Assembly (NCBI RefSeq): GCF_001644225.1
Contig: NZ_LSTV01000001.1
Span: 1,304,005 to 1,368,004 of the forward strand
Source: Microbacterium oleivorans
GTDB taxonomy: Bacteria > Actinomycetota > Actinomycetes > Actinomycetales > Microbacteriaceae
DNA: 64,000 bases
Direction: 5' to 3'
The first letter of the stretch is position 1; each line of letters starts with the position of its first letter. Positions 35,117 through 43,479 of this stretch are shown here, in pieces. Made by a program: the position numbers and the translations under genes. The notes under the pieces are model-generated. The model was not told the origin of the DNA, searched no databases, and saw only the letters and a list, made by a program, of their open reading frames with translations.

Positions 35117-36133
35117 TCAGTCCGCGGAACGCTCGGCCGCCAGCGCCTCGCGCGCGGCCTGCAACTCGTCGGCCGCCGCCTTCACCTGATCCTCGGCGGT
35201 CTGGACGCGGCGCTCGATCAGCGTCGTCGCGCCGTGCACGCGACGGACGCGGTCCTCGCTCTCGAGCGTGGCCGCCACGATGTACGCCGAGGCGATGAGG
35301 ATGACCTGGCACGACAGGTTGATCCACAGCAGCAGCGCGATGAGCGAGGCGAAGGTGGCGAGCAGGGGGTTGGAGCCGGCGCCCCCGACGAACAGGCTCG
35401 ACAGCTGCTGCAGCACGGTCAGGCCGACGCCGCCGAGCAGGGCCCCGGTCCAGAGCGCTCGCGCCGGAGCGCGAACACCCGAGAGCGTGCGGAACAGGAG
35501 CGCGACGACCGCCGTGTCGAGGACGAAGGTGACGAGGACGCCGACCGCGGCACTCAGGCCGACCGTCACCGGACTGTCGGCGGAGACCCCGACGACGTCG
35601 GCGACCAGACCGACGCCCGCCGTCCCGAGGACGGTCGCGGCCGCCGCGGCGGCGAGTCCGGCACCGATGACGACGGCCAGGACGAGGTTGCGGCCGAGGA
35701 CGATGATGAACAGGGTGTCGTCGTGGACCTTGTCGGCGATCACCCGCAGGGAGGTGCGCAGCGACCCGATCGCGCCGATCGCCGCGAGGACGAGACCCAC
35801 GAGGGAGAACACGCCGGCGAGCGAGAACGCGATCGGTTGACCGAGCTTCTCGGGGTCGATGATGCCGCCCTCTCCCACGAGGCCGGGGATCACGCCGTCG
35901 ACCGCGTCGATGAGACTCTGCCAGGCCTGCGGGTTGCCCGACAGCCAGAGCGCTGCGACGGAGAAGCCGAGCAAGACGCCGGCGAACACGCTGAAGAGCG
36001 TGCGATAGGTCACGCTGTCGGCCAGGAGGGGACCGCGCCGCTCGCTGTAGCGGAGGTAAGCCCGCACGATCCGCCACGACAGCGCGCGGGCGATCAGGCG
36101 CGGGACGAGCGGGGTCTTCGTACGATCGGCCAT
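35117..36133 (-). CDS. YihY/virulence factor BrkB family membrane protein
   Basis: The 338-aa integral membrane protein begins MADRTKTPLVPRLIARALSWRIVRAYLRYSERRGPLLADSVTYRTLFSVF, typical of the YihY/BrkB family (formerly mis-called RNase BN). Six or so transmembrane helices follow, with the family segment LRTSLRVIADKVHDD and a last helix pair (LIALLLWINLSCQVILIASAYIVAATL). The C-terminal 50 residues are an Ala/Glu-rich coiled coil (TAEDQVKAAADELQAAREALAAERS). Substrate unknown. The ATG at 36133 has TACCGT 6 nt upstream. Confidence 0.88.
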   Translation of the reverse strand: MADRTKTPLVPRLIARALSWRIVRAYLRYSERRGPLLADSVTYRTLFSVFAGVLLGFSVAALWLSGNPQAWQSLIDAVDGVIPGLVGEGGIIDPEKLGQPIAFSLAGVFSLVGLVLAAIGAIGSLRTSLRVIADKVHDDTLFIIVLGRNLVLAVVIGAGLAAAAAATVLGTAGVGLVADVVGVSADSPVTVGLSAAVGVLVTFVLDTAVVALLFRTLSGVRAPARALWTGALLGGVGLTVLQQLSSLFVGGAGSNPLLATFASLIALLLWINLSCQVILIASAYIVAATLESEDRVRRVHGATTLIERRVQTAEDQVKAAADELQAAREALAAERSAD

Positions 36134-36139
36134 GTCCTC

Positions 36140-36145
36140 ACGGTA
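36140..36145 (-). promoter_or_regulatory. -10 element of the YihY gene (leaderless)
   Basis: TACCGT ends 6 nt before the ATG. The 13-mer CGCTACCGTGAGG here also occurs before the DUF1905 gene at the same distance from its ATG. Confidence 0.6.
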
Positions 36146-36215
36146 GCGAGGCGGACGCACCGACCCCGCTCCCCTTGCGTCGCCGAGGCGGATCTGGCAC
36201 GCACCGCCCGCGACG

Positions 36216-36737
36216 TCACAGGCCGAGACGGTCCGCCACGTCGGCGCCGAGGAGGATGCCGGTCCAGGCGCCCAGCAGCATCCACGGTCCGAAGGCGACG
36301 GCGGTGCGCCGGGAGGCGCGACGGGTCGCGAGCAGCAGCGCGCCGTACACGCCGCCGAAGACGAACCCGGCCACGGCCCCGACGGCGAGCGCGGACCACC
36401 CCGCCCACCCGAGCGCCATACCGAGGACGCCGGCGAGTTTCACGTCTCCCCCGCCCATCCCGCCCCCTGCCGCGCGCAGCAGGAGGTAGAAGACGAACAG
36501 CGCGGCGCCTCCGACGGCGGCGCGCAGGAGGGACGACCACGGGGCTCCCGCGAGGCACGCGACGAGCAGCAGCCCGCCGAGCACGGGGTAGCCGGGGAGC
36601 ACCCACGCGTTGGGCAGCCGGTGCGTGCGGACGTCGATGACCGCGAGGACGACCGAGGCGACGGCCAGCCAGACGTAGGCGATGACGACCGCGACGATCG
36701 CGACCGGGTCCGAGAGTGCGGCCCAGGGCACGGACAC
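36216..36737 (-). CDS. A24 family prepilin peptidase-like protein (short form)
   Basis: The 173-aa polytopic membrane protein has the two aspartate motifs of type IV prepilin peptidases: VIDVRTHRLPNAWVLPGY (first Asp, about 35) and GGGMGGGDVKLAGVLGMALG (second Asp in GxGGGDVK, about 98), then AFGPWMLLGAWTG. It lacks the N-terminal methyltransferase domain of PilD, as CpaA/TadV proteins do. No pilin or tad gene is in the window, so its substrate is elsewhere. The GTG at 36737 follows the DUF1905 stop by 3 nt. Confidence 0.87.
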   Translation of the reverse strand: MSVPWAALSDPVAIVAVVIAYVWLAVASVVLAVIDVRTHRLPNAWVLPGYPVLGGLLLVACLAGAPWSSLLRAAVGGAALFVFYLLLRAAGGGMGGGDVKLAGVLGMALGWAGWSALAVGAVAGFVFGGVYGALLLATRRASRRTAVAFGPWMLLGAWTGILLGADVADRLGL

Positions 36738-36740
36738 GGC

Positions 36741-37037
36741 TCAGCCGTCCTGGACGTCGAGACGGACGGAGACCGTGTCCCCCTCGGAGATCCCCTCGCG
36801 CTCGCGGACCGAGCGCTTGAGCGGCAGGACGTACACCCCGCGCGCCGCGTCGGGGAAGATCGAGGTCCGCCAGGACGACGACCCGACCGTCGCGCCCACC
36901 GGGACGGATCCGAATCCCCGCCCGGGTCGCGGTACCTCGCGGATGTCCGCACTCACCTCCGCCGGGAGGGGGACGAAGTACCAGTCGTCCCTCCGCGACT
37001 CCCAGCGGAACAGCACCCCGGAGGCCTCGACGATCAT
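36741..37037 (-). CDS. DUF1905 domain protein
   Basis: The 98-aa protein begins MIVEASGVLFRWESRRDDWYFVPLPAEVSADIRE, a match to the small beta-barrel DUF1905 family, and ends with LPLKRSVREREGISEGDTVSVRLDVQDG, a conserved segment of that family. Function is unknown. It is the promoter-proximal gene of a pair with the prepilin-peptidase-like gene. Confidence 0.83.
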   Translation of the reverse strand: MIVEASGVLFRWESRRDDWYFVPLPAEVSADIREVPRPGRGFGSVPVGATVGSSSWRTSIFPDAARGVYVLPLKRSVREREGISEGDTVSVRLDVQDG

Positions 37038-37043
37038 GCCCTC

Positions 37044-37049
37044 ACGGTA
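37044..37049 (-). promoter_or_regulatory. -10 element of the DUF1905-peptidase operon (leaderless)
   Basis: TACCGT ends 6 nt before the ATG at 37037. Confidence 0.6.
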
Positions 37050-37091
37050 GCGATGTGGCGCGCACGGCGGCGCGCGGCATCCCCACCCCGA

Positions 37092-38078
37092 TCACCACTG
37101 CGGGTGGATGTCCGCGCGGAGCCGGCGGTCGTACACGTCGACGACGGCGGCCGCGAACGTGTCGAGGACAGCGGGGTCGATCGCCCCGGCGTCGGCGTTG
37201 CTCTGCGCCTGCGCCGTCGTGCGCGCCCCCGGGATGACGGAGGTGACGCCCGGACGGGACGCGATCCAGGCGAGGGATGCCGCCGGCAGCGACACGCCGT
37301 CGGGCAGCGCCGCGCTGAGCTCGTCCACCGCGACGAGTCCCGTCTCGAAGTCGACGCCCGAGAACGTCTCACCGCGGTCGAACGCCTCGCCGTGCCGGTT
37401 GAAGGTGCGGTGGTCGTTCGCCGCGAACGAGGTCGACGCGGTGTAGCGCCCGCTGAGGAGGCCCGAGGCGAGCGGCACCCGGGCGAAGATCGCGACGCCG
37501 GCGGCCTCGGCGGCCGGCAGCACCTCGTCGAGCGGCTTCAGTCGGAACGGGTTGAAGATGATCTGCACGTTGGTCACCCCGGGCCGCGAGATCGCGGACA
37601 GGGCCTGCGCGCAGGTCTCGACCGAGACGCCGTACGCGGCGATCGCACCGCTGTCGACGAGGGCGTCGAGGGCGTCGTACGTCTCGTCGGCGTCGATCAC
37701 CGCCGACGGCGGGCAGTGCAGCTGCACGAGATCGAGCGTGTCGACGCCGAGGTTGCGCCGTGACCGGTCGGTCCACGCGCGGAAGTTCTCGGGGGTGTAG
37801 TTCTCGGGCTCCTGCGCGAGGCGCCGCCCCATCTTGGTCGCCACGGTCACGCCGTGGCCCGGGTGCGCCGCCAGGAAGCGGCCGATGAGGGTCTCGCTGC
37901 GACCGTCGCCGTAGACGTCGGCGGTGTCGAACAGGGTGACGCCGGCCTCGACGGAGACGGCGAGGACGTCGAGCGCATCGGATTCGGAGACATCCCCCCA
38001 GTCGGCACCGAGCTGCCACGTGCCGAGGCCGATGGCGGAGACGGAACGGCCGGTGGAGGCGAGAGGTCGCTGCTGCAT
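37092..38078 (-). CDS. Aldo/keto reductase
   Basis: The 328-aa TIM-barrel oxidoreductase reads VSAIGLGTWQLGADWG, VTLFDTADVYGDGRSETLIG (catalytic Asp and Tyr), VATKMGRR (catalytic Lys), LVQLHCPPS (catalytic His) and VIPGARTTAQAQSN (NADPH phosphate site). Substrate cannot be assigned. The ATG at 38078 has TAGGGT (38091-38086) 7 nt upstream, overlapping the stop region of the lysR gene; an in-frame GTG at 38087 would lie inside that hexamer. Confidence 0.9.
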   Translation of the reverse strand: MQQRPLASTGRSVSAIGLGTWQLGADWGDVSESDALDVLAVSVEAGVTLFDTADVYGDGRSETLIGRFLAAHPGHGVTVATKMGRRLAQEPENYTPENFRAWTDRSRRNLGVDTLDLVQLHCPPSAVIDADETYDALDALVDSGAIAAYGVSVETCAQALSAISRPGVTNVQIIFNPFRLKPLDEVLPAAEAAGVAIFARVPLASGLLSGRYTASTSFAANDHRTFNRHGEAFDRGETFSGVDFETGLVAVDELSAALPDGVSLPAASLAWIASRPGVTSVIPGARTTAQAQSNADAGAIDPAVLDTFAAAVVDVYDRRLRADIHPQW

Positions 38079-38088
38079 GGGGCTCACC

Positions 38089-39069
38089 CTACTTCGCCGC
38101 GGCGACCTCCGGGCCCGGCGCCGTCATGTCGCCGACCGCGGCGGCGAGGTGCGACAGCACGATCGCGACGGCCGGGACGCCCGCCGCCCCGCGCGCCGAG
38201 ACGGCGTGGAGCTCGCGCCGGTCCCCCGACGCGAGCGGACGGGTGATCACCCCGGCGACGAGGGGGAAGGACGCCACGGCCAGCCGCGGCAGCGTCGCAA
38301 CCCCCACACCCTGCGCGACCAGCTGCTCGACGGCGGCGACGTTGTCGGTCTCGAAGCGGATGCGGGGCGCGAATCCCGCGCGTTCGCACGAGTCCAGCAG
38401 GTGGCTGCGGCACCGCGGGCATCCCGCGATCCAATCGTCGTCGGCGAGCGCCCTGAGGTCGACGACGTCCTCGGTGCTGCGGGCGTGCCCGTCGGGCAGC
38501 ACGAGGAGGAGGTCCTCAGCGCCGATGCGGCGGGCGTCGAGCCCCCGGATGCTGTCGCCGTGCGCGTCGGTGCCATCGCCCGGGTGACTGAAGGTCAACG
38601 CGATGTCGGCCCGGTCGGAGCGGACGGCGGCGACCGCCTCGGGCGGTTCCGCCTCGACGTACGTCAGGGAGAGACCCGGGTCGGATGCGGCGAGCCGGCG
38701 CATGAGGCGCGGGAGGATCGTCGGCGAAGCGGAGGGGAACCCGACGAGCCGCACCGTGCCGATCCGGCCGCCGCCGAGATCGGCGAGCTCACCGGCCACC
38801 GCGCCGAGCGCCGTCGTGATCGACGTGGCGTGGCGGGCGAGGATGCGCCCGGCCTCGGTGAGCCGCATCCGCCGTCCCACCCGCTCCACGACCGCCATCC
38901 CCAGCCGCGTCTCGAGGCGGCGGATCTGCTGACTCACGGCGGGCTGGCTGTACCCGAGCGCGGTCGCAGCGGCGGTCACGGATCCCGTGTCGCCCACCGC
39001 CTTGACGATGCGGAGCTCGGCGACGGAGAGGTCGGGAACGGGTTGCGGCATCCAGACATATAACGCCAT
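38089..39069 (-). CDS. LysR family transcriptional regulator
   Basis: The 326-aa protein has an N-terminal winged HTH (PVPDLSVAELRIVKAVGDTGSVTAAATALGYSQPAVSQQIRRLETRLGM, about 9-56) and a periplasmic-binding-like effector domain (TVRLVGFPSASPTILPRLMRRL onward). It contains a CPRC pair in the effector domain (AGCPRCRSHLLDSC). It is divergent from the aminotransferase gene at 39132, its probable target. ATG 39069 and ATG 39051 are both possible; the first is used here. Confidence 0.88.
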   Translation of the reverse strand: MALYVWMPQPVPDLSVAELRIVKAVGDTGSVTAAATALGYSQPAVSQQIRRLETRLGMAVVERVGRRMRLTEAGRILARHATSITTALGAVAGELADLGGGRIGTVRLVGFPSASPTILPRLMRRLAASDPGLSLTYVEAEPPEAVAAVRSDRADIALTFSHPGDGTDAHGDSIRGLDARRIGAEDLLLVLPDGHARSTEDVVDLRALADDDWIAGCPRCRSHLLDSCERAGFAPRIRFETDNVAAVEQLVAQGVGVATLPRLAVASFPLVAGVITRPLASGDRRELHAVSARGAAGVPAVAIVLSHLAAAVGDMTAPGPEVAAAK

Positions 39070-39131
39070 GTCATGCAGTCGATGCAATGCCTGCCATGGT
39101 GCACTCGATCTCGGATCGCGACGATGGAGTC
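39070..39131. promoter_or_regulatory. Divergent lysR / aminotransferase control region with LysR box
   Basis: TGCAGTCGATGCA at 39074-39086 is a T-N11-A element with TGCA half-sites, the classic LysR operator form; the dyad extends to CATGCA and TGCAATG. TATAAC just inside the lysR gene (about 39058-39063) could be the -10 of the aminotransferase transcript. Autorepression of lysR and activation of the partner are inferred from family behaviour. Confidence 0.6.
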
Positions 39132-40172
39132 ATGGCCCTCTCCCCCACCGACGTCCGCGACGCGTTCCCCGACGCGCGGGGGTACGTCGCGGCCTGCACC
39201 GCCGGCATCCCGCCCCTCGCCAGCCGCGACGCGGTCCGCGCCGACCTCGACGCGTGGCCCGACCCGATCCGGTACGCCGCGAGCGCCGAGCGGTGCCGCG
39301 CATCGTTCGCGCGACTGGTCGGGGTGGACCCGGCCGCCGTCGCGCTCGGCGCGCAGACCTCGGCGATGGTGAGCCTCCTCGCGGCCTCCCTGCCCGACGG
39401 CGCCGTCGTCCTGTGCCCCGAGGGCGAGTTCTCCTCGCTCGTCCTCCCCTTCGTCCACGCCGGTCGGGGCATCACCGTGCGGACGGCACCGCTCGACGCG
39501 CTCGCCGACGCGGTCGACGCGGCGACGACCCTCGTGGCCTTCTCGATCGTGCAGTCCGCGACGGGTGCCGTCGCCGACGCCGACGCGATCGTCGCGGCGG
39601 CGCGGCGCCATGGTGCGCGCACGCTCTGCGACGCGACGCAGGCCGTCGGCTGGATGCCGGTGGCCGCCGGGGCCTTCGATGCGCTGGTCTGCCACGCCTA
39701 CAAGTGGCTGTGCGCGCCTCGCGGCGTCGCGTTCCTCGCGCTCCGCGAGGACTTCGGCGCGACGATCGGTCCGCGCCAGGCGGGCTGGTACGCGGGCGCG
39801 GACCCGTGGGCGTCGTGCTACGGCACGGACGCGACCCTGGCGGCATTCGCTCGACGGTTCGACGTCTCGCCCGCGTGGCAGGCGTTCACGGGGGCCGAGC
39901 CGGCACTCGCCCTCTTCGCAGGAGCGGACCCGCGGGCGCTGAGCGACGAGGTCACGGGCCTCGCGGCCGCGCTGCGGGAGCGGCTCGACCTGCCGGCTCC
40001 GGCGCGGGCGACGCCGATCGTGACCTGGCGGGACGAGAGCGGTGCCGACATCGGCCGGCTGCGCGCCGCGGGGATCGTCGCGTCGAGCCGCGCCGGCAAC
40101 GCGCGCGTCGCGCTGCACGTCTTCAACGACGAGCGCGACGTCGAGGACATCGCCCGCGCGCTGGGTCGCTGA
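39132..40172 (+). CDS. Aminotransferase class V-fold PLP enzyme
   Basis: The 346-aa protein has an aminotransferase class V (cysteine desulfurase/kynureninase-like) fold: AVALGAQTSAMVSLLAAS (phosphate loop), VAFSIVQSATGAVADADAIV, LCDATQAVGWMPV (Asp to the PLP ring N) and VCHAYKWLCAPRGVAFLAL, where the Lys forms the Schiff base (about 193-211). Substrate unknown; the small-subgroup members include desulfurases and lyases. The in-frame ATG at 39087 would add 15 residues inside the LysR box, so 39132 is preferred although GGAG is close to it. Confidence 0.85.
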   Translation: MALSPTDVRDAFPDARGYVAACTAGIPPLASRDAVRADLDAWPDPIRYAASAERCRASFARLVGVDPAAVALGAQTSAMVSLLAASLPDGAVVLCPEGEFSSLVLPFVHAGRGITVRTAPLDALADAVDAATTLVAFSIVQSATGAVADADAIVAAARRHGARTLCDATQAVGWMPVAAGAFDALVCHAYKWLCAPRGVAFLALREDFGATIGPRQAGWYAGADPWASCYGTDATLAAFARRFDVSPAWQAFTGAEPALALFAGADPRALSDEVTGLAAALRERLDLPAPARATPIVTWRDESGADIGRLRAAGIVASSRAGNARVALHVFNDERDVEDIARALGR

Positions 40173-40178
40173 CGGACC

Positions 40179-41846
40179 TCATTCGCGGCCGGTGCGCAAC
40201 TCGATCGCGATCTGGGCGGCGTCGATCACCGCGAGTTCGTGCGCGAGCACGTCGGCATCGAAGGTGCCGGTGTCGCGGGCGTCGAGCAGCGCGCGGCGCT
40301 GGAGGTCGATCACGGCGAGGCGGTAGTCGCTCTCGACCTGGAACGCCCGGGCACGGTCGAGGTCGGCCGAGCGATCCGGAGCGGGGACGTCGGCCGCGCG
40401 CTCGCGGAGGAGCTCGAGGATGTGTTGCCGCTCCTCCTTCTCGCGCTCGCGCGACTCGTCCGCCGAACCGGCGGGGGTGAGCGCGTCGACGAGCGGCGCG
40501 ACCGAGGCGCCCTGCCCGACGAGGGAGACGACGGCGACGGCGAAGGCGATGAGGACGAGCACGGAGCGCAGCGGGGTGTCCTCGGGGAGCGTCTGCGCCG
40601 CAGCGAGCGTGATGGCGCCCCGCATCCCCGCCCAGACGACCAGGGTGCCCTCGCGCCATCCGAGCGGCGCCTCCTGGAAGTAGCGGATGTCGGCGAGTCC
40701 GCGCGTCACGCGCGGACCGAACCGGCGCACGGTTCCCCGCGAGACGCGCCGGCCGCGGCGGGCGAACGCATCGACGAGCTGCGCCTCGCCCTCCTCGGTC
40801 TCGAGGCGCTGCGCGATCGTCTCGAGGCGGGGTTGGAGGCGGCGGACGCGACGCGCACTCATCGACAGCAGTGCGAGCAACGGTGCCACGTACGCGGCTC
40901 GCACGATCACCGTCAGGAGCCACGCGCCGGCCGCGATGAGGAGAGCGGGCGCGATGCCCTCGTGCGCCTTCTCCACGTCGCTGAGGATCGAGGTCAGCTG
41001 CAGTCCCATGAAGAGGAACACGAACCCCTCGAGGATCAGCTCGACCGTGCGCCAGTTCTGCGCGTCGGACAGCCGGTTGCGCGCGGAGAAGACGCGCGGA
41101 CCGCCCACTCCGGTGATGATGCCGGCGACGACAGCGGCGACGAGGCCCGAGGCGCCGAGGAGTTCCGCCGGGACGGCCGCGAGGAACGGCACGGTGAACG
41201 AGAGGACCGTGTTGACGGTCGGGTCGGTCGCACGCTTGCGCACCGTCAGGTTGAGCCAGCCGAGCACCGCGCCGATCAGGACCGCGACGACGACGGCGTA
41301 GGCGAACGTGCCGACGGCACCCCAGAAGGAGAAGGATGCCGCGGCCGCGGCGACCGCGGTGCGCAGCAGCACGAGCGCCGTCGCGTCGTTGAGCAGGCTC
41401 TCTCCTTCGAGGATCGCGACGACACGCTTGGACACGGGCGTGCGTTTGATGATCGAGGTCGCGACCGCGTCGGTCGGGCTCACAATGGCGCCCAAGGCGA
41501 CTCCCCAGGCGAAACCGAGATCGGGGATCGCGATCATGAAGAAGAGGCCCAGAGCGAGGGCGGTCCCGATGACGAGGAAGACCGACAGCCCGGCGATGGC
41601 GCCGAACTCACGTCGGAAGTGCATCGCCGGCATCGAGACCGCTGCCGAGTACAGCAGCGGGGGCAGGATGCCGAGCAGGATCCACTCCGGGTCGAGGACG
41701 AAGTCGTCGAACATCGGGAGGAAGCTGCCGCCGACGCCCACGGCGACCATCAGGATCGGCGCGGCGATACCCGCCCACCGGCCGATCACCGTCGTCGACG
41801 CGACGACCAGGAGCGCGACCACCAGGCCGAGAAGAGTCTCGATCAC
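40179..41846 (-). CDS. Na+/H+ antiporter, CPA1 family
   Basis: The 555-aa protein has about 12 transmembrane helices. It carries CPA1 (NhaP/NHE) signatures: LGILPPLLYSAAVSMP, LGAIVSPTDAVATSII, the ion-site ILEGESLLNDATALVLL (ND motif), and VVWAGMRGAITLAAAQTLP near the end. The last 130 residues are a hydrophilic cytoplasmic region with Glu/Arg-rich helices (ESREREKEERQHILELLRERA). Role: proton-coupled sodium export and pH homeostasis. It converges on the aminotransferase gene with a 6-bp gap. Start is GTG at 41846. Confidence 0.92.
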   Translation of the reverse strand: MIETLLGLVVALLVVASTTVIGRWAGIAAPILMVAVGVGGSFLPMFDDFVLDPEWILLGILPPLLYSAAVSMPAMHFRREFGAIAGLSVFLVIGTALALGLFFMIAIPDLGFAWGVALGAIVSPTDAVATSIIKRTPVSKRVVAILEGESLLNDATALVLLRTAVAAAAASFSFWGAVGTFAYAVVVAVLIGAVLGWLNLTVRKRATDPTVNTVLSFTVPFLAAVPAELLGASGLVAAVVAGIITGVGGPRVFSARNRLSDAQNWRTVELILEGFVFLFMGLQLTSILSDVEKAHEGIAPALLIAAGAWLLTVIVRAAYVAPLLALLSMSARRVRRLQPRLETIAQRLETEEGEAQLVDAFARRGRRVSRGTVRRFGPRVTRGLADIRYFQEAPLGWREGTLVVWAGMRGAITLAAAQTLPEDTPLRSVLVLIAFAVAVVSLVGQGASVAPLVDALTPAGSADESREREKEERQHILELLRERAADVPAPDRSADLDRARAFQVESDYRLAVIDLQRRALLDARDTGTFDADVLAHELAVIDAAQIAIELRTGRE

Positions 41847-41882
41847 AGGGAAAGCCTGTCAGAGGACCTCAGCGGACGGTGA

Positions 41883-42293
41883 TCAGTACGCCGTGGGTCC
41901 GCCCACCGGAGCGAAGGAGCGCATCGCTTCCGCCGTCGGGAGGTCGACCCGCAGCCGCGTCGTCCCCGGACGGGGGCCGGCGCCGTTCACGATCGCGGCA
42001 CCCCCGAGGCGCAGCAGCGGCTCGGCGAGCTTCGCCGCGGAGGCGTCGGGGAGGAAGCCGACGACGCGCCCGTTCGAGTGGACGGCGACGTCGACGCCGC
42101 GACGACCGCGCTGCCCGATGCGAAGGATGTAGAGGCGGTCGTCGCGGGTGCGCCGTTCGGGATCGTCGACGAGGTAGTGGGTGCGGGCGAGATCCACGCG
42201 GGACGTCGGGAGCACGCGGAGATCTGGGAGATCGTCGTGCGATCGCGTCCGGCCGATGAGAGCGTGACAGAGGTGTTCGAGCCAGGTGGGCAC
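41883..42293 (-). CDS. Uncharacterised protein, possible HIRAN-like domain
   Basis: I do not recognise this 136-aa protein. It starts VPTWLEHLCHALIGRTRSHDDLPDLRV and has a compact region LYILRIGQRGRRGVDVAVHSNGRVVGFLPDASAAKLAEPLLRLGG. The combination of a beta hairpin, G-x-VGFLP and a following helix recalls the HIRAN fold, but the match is weak. No signal or membrane segment is seen. The GTG at 42293 has GAAGGGGG 6-7 nt upstream, which supports translation. It is divergent from a quinone reductase gene across 116 bp. Confidence 0.65.
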   Translation of the reverse strand: MPTWLEHLCHALIGRTRSHDDLPDLRVLPTSRVDLARTHYLVDDPERRTRDDRLYILRIGQRGRRGVDVAVHSNGRVVGFLPDASAAKLAEPLLRLGGAAIVNGAGPRPGTTRLRVDLPTAEAMRSFAPVGGPTAY

Positions 42294-42409
42294 GAGGCCC
42301 CCTTCCTGCAGGCGACACGAAACTCGTGCCGCCCGTCGAGCCTCGCACACGGCGCCTGGCAAACGGCCGGTGTCGGAATGCGCGCGGGTCACGAGGGGTT
42401 GCGCCCGGT
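42294..42409. other. Divergent intergenic region before the quinone reductase
   Basis: The 116 bp contain a short dyad CACGA-AAC-TCGTG flanked by GGC and GCC, a possible operator. No clear TAnnnT promoter stands out on the plus strand, and the reductase has only a weak GAGGGG upstream. Confidence 0.35.
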
Positions 42410-43432
42410 ATGAAGGCGATCGTCTACAGCTCCCCGGGCGCATCCGACGTCCTGTCCCTCGTCGACCGCGAGGTCGCGGATCCCGGTCCCGGTGAGGTGC
42501 GGGTCCGCGTCGCCGTCTCGGGGGTGAACCCGACCGACTGGAAGTCCCGCTCCGGAGGCACCCAGCGAGCCTCCTTCGCCGAGACCGTCCCGAATCAGGA
42601 CGGCGCCGGCGTCGTCGACGCGCTCGGCGAGGGAGTCGAGGACCTCGCGGTCGGCGACCGCGTGTGGGTGCACCTCGCCCAGCACCAGCGCCCCACGGGC
42701 ACCGCGCAGGAGTACACGGTCGTCCCGGCATCCCGCGCCATCCGTCTTCCGGAGGGCATCGACTTCGCCACCGCGGCCAGTCTCGGCGTGCCGGCCGTGA
42801 CGGCGCATCGCGCGCTGACGGTGCACGAGGACGGCCCCGCCCGCCTGGCGCCCGGCGCGCTCGCCGGACGCACCGTTCTCGTGCAGGGCGGCGCCGGCGC
42901 CGTCGGCCACGCCGCGATCCAGCTCGCCCGGTGGGCGGGTGCGACCGTCCTCACGACGGTGAGCTCCGACGCGAAGGCGCAGCTCGCGCGCGCGGCCGGC
43001 GCGCACCACGTCATCGACTACACGCGGGAGGACGTCGCGGCGCGGGTGCAGGAGATCGCCCCCGAGGGCGTCGACCAGATCGTCGAGGTGTCTCTCGCGA
43101 CCAATGCCGCCCTCGACGCCGAGATCGCCGCCGGGCACGCCGTCATCGCCTTCTACGCCGACGACAACGGCGACACGTTCAGCATGCCGATCCGGCCCAC
43201 CTTCGCGAAGAACATCCGGGTCCAGGGCGTCCTGCTCTACACGGTCGGCGAACCCGCGCTCGATGCCGCCGTCGCCGACATCACGCGCGCCCTCGAGGAC
43301 GGCGCCCTGCCCGTCGGCGAGGAGGCGGGCCTGCGGCTGACGTGGTTCCCGCTCGCGGAGACCGCTGCCGCCCACGACGCGGTCGAAGCCGCGACCGTCG
43401 GCAAGGTGCTCATCCGGGTCGCCGACCTGTGA
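42410..43432 (+). CDS. NADPH:quinone reductase-like oxidoreductase (MDR family)
   Basis: The 340-aa zinc-independent medium-chain dehydrogenase/reductase reads MKAIVYSSPGASDVLSLVD, VSGVNPTDWKSRSG, VPNQDGAGVVDALGEGV, the NADPH loop VLVQGGAGAVGHAAIQLARWAGA (about 164-186) and VGKVLIRV at the end. The cysteine ligands of zinc alcohol dehydrogenases are absent, which fits the quinone reductase group. It likely reduces quinones or other enones with NADPH. The ATG at 42410 follows a weak ribosome site. Confidence 0.9.
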   Translation: MKAIVYSSPGASDVLSLVDREVADPGPGEVRVRVAVSGVNPTDWKSRSGGTQRASFAETVPNQDGAGVVDALGEGVEDLAVGDRVWVHLAQHQRPTGTAQEYTVVPASRAIRLPEGIDFATAASLGVPAVTAHRALTVHEDGPARLAPGALAGRTVLVQGGAGAVGHAAIQLARWAGATVLTTVSSDAKAQLARAAGAHHVIDYTREDVAARVQEIAPEGVDQIVEVSLATNAALDAEIAAGHAVIAFYADDNGDTFSMPIRPTFAKNIRVQGVLLYTVGEPALDAAVADITRALEDGALPVGEEAGLRLTWFPLAETAAAHDAVEAATVGKVLIRVADL

Positions 43433-43437
43433 TCGAC

Positions 43438-43479
43438 CGGATGCCGCGGGTCGCCGAGCGTCTCAGCCCGCGGCATCCG
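43438..43479. terminator. Bidirectional terminator built on the GGATGCC heptamer
   Basis: A perfect 13-bp stem, CGGATGCCGCGGG (43438-43450) with CCCGCGGCATCCG (43467-43479), has a 16-nt loop. The right arm overlaps the last codons of the MFS gene. It lies 5 bp past the reductase stop between convergent genes. Confidence 0.78.

Noticed and set aside
32563-35298. A 911-codon plus-strand frame antisense to glgP
   Set aside because: glgP has all phosphorylase motifs on the minus strand. The antisense product is rich in Arg, Val and His and lacks any fold signature or ribosome site.
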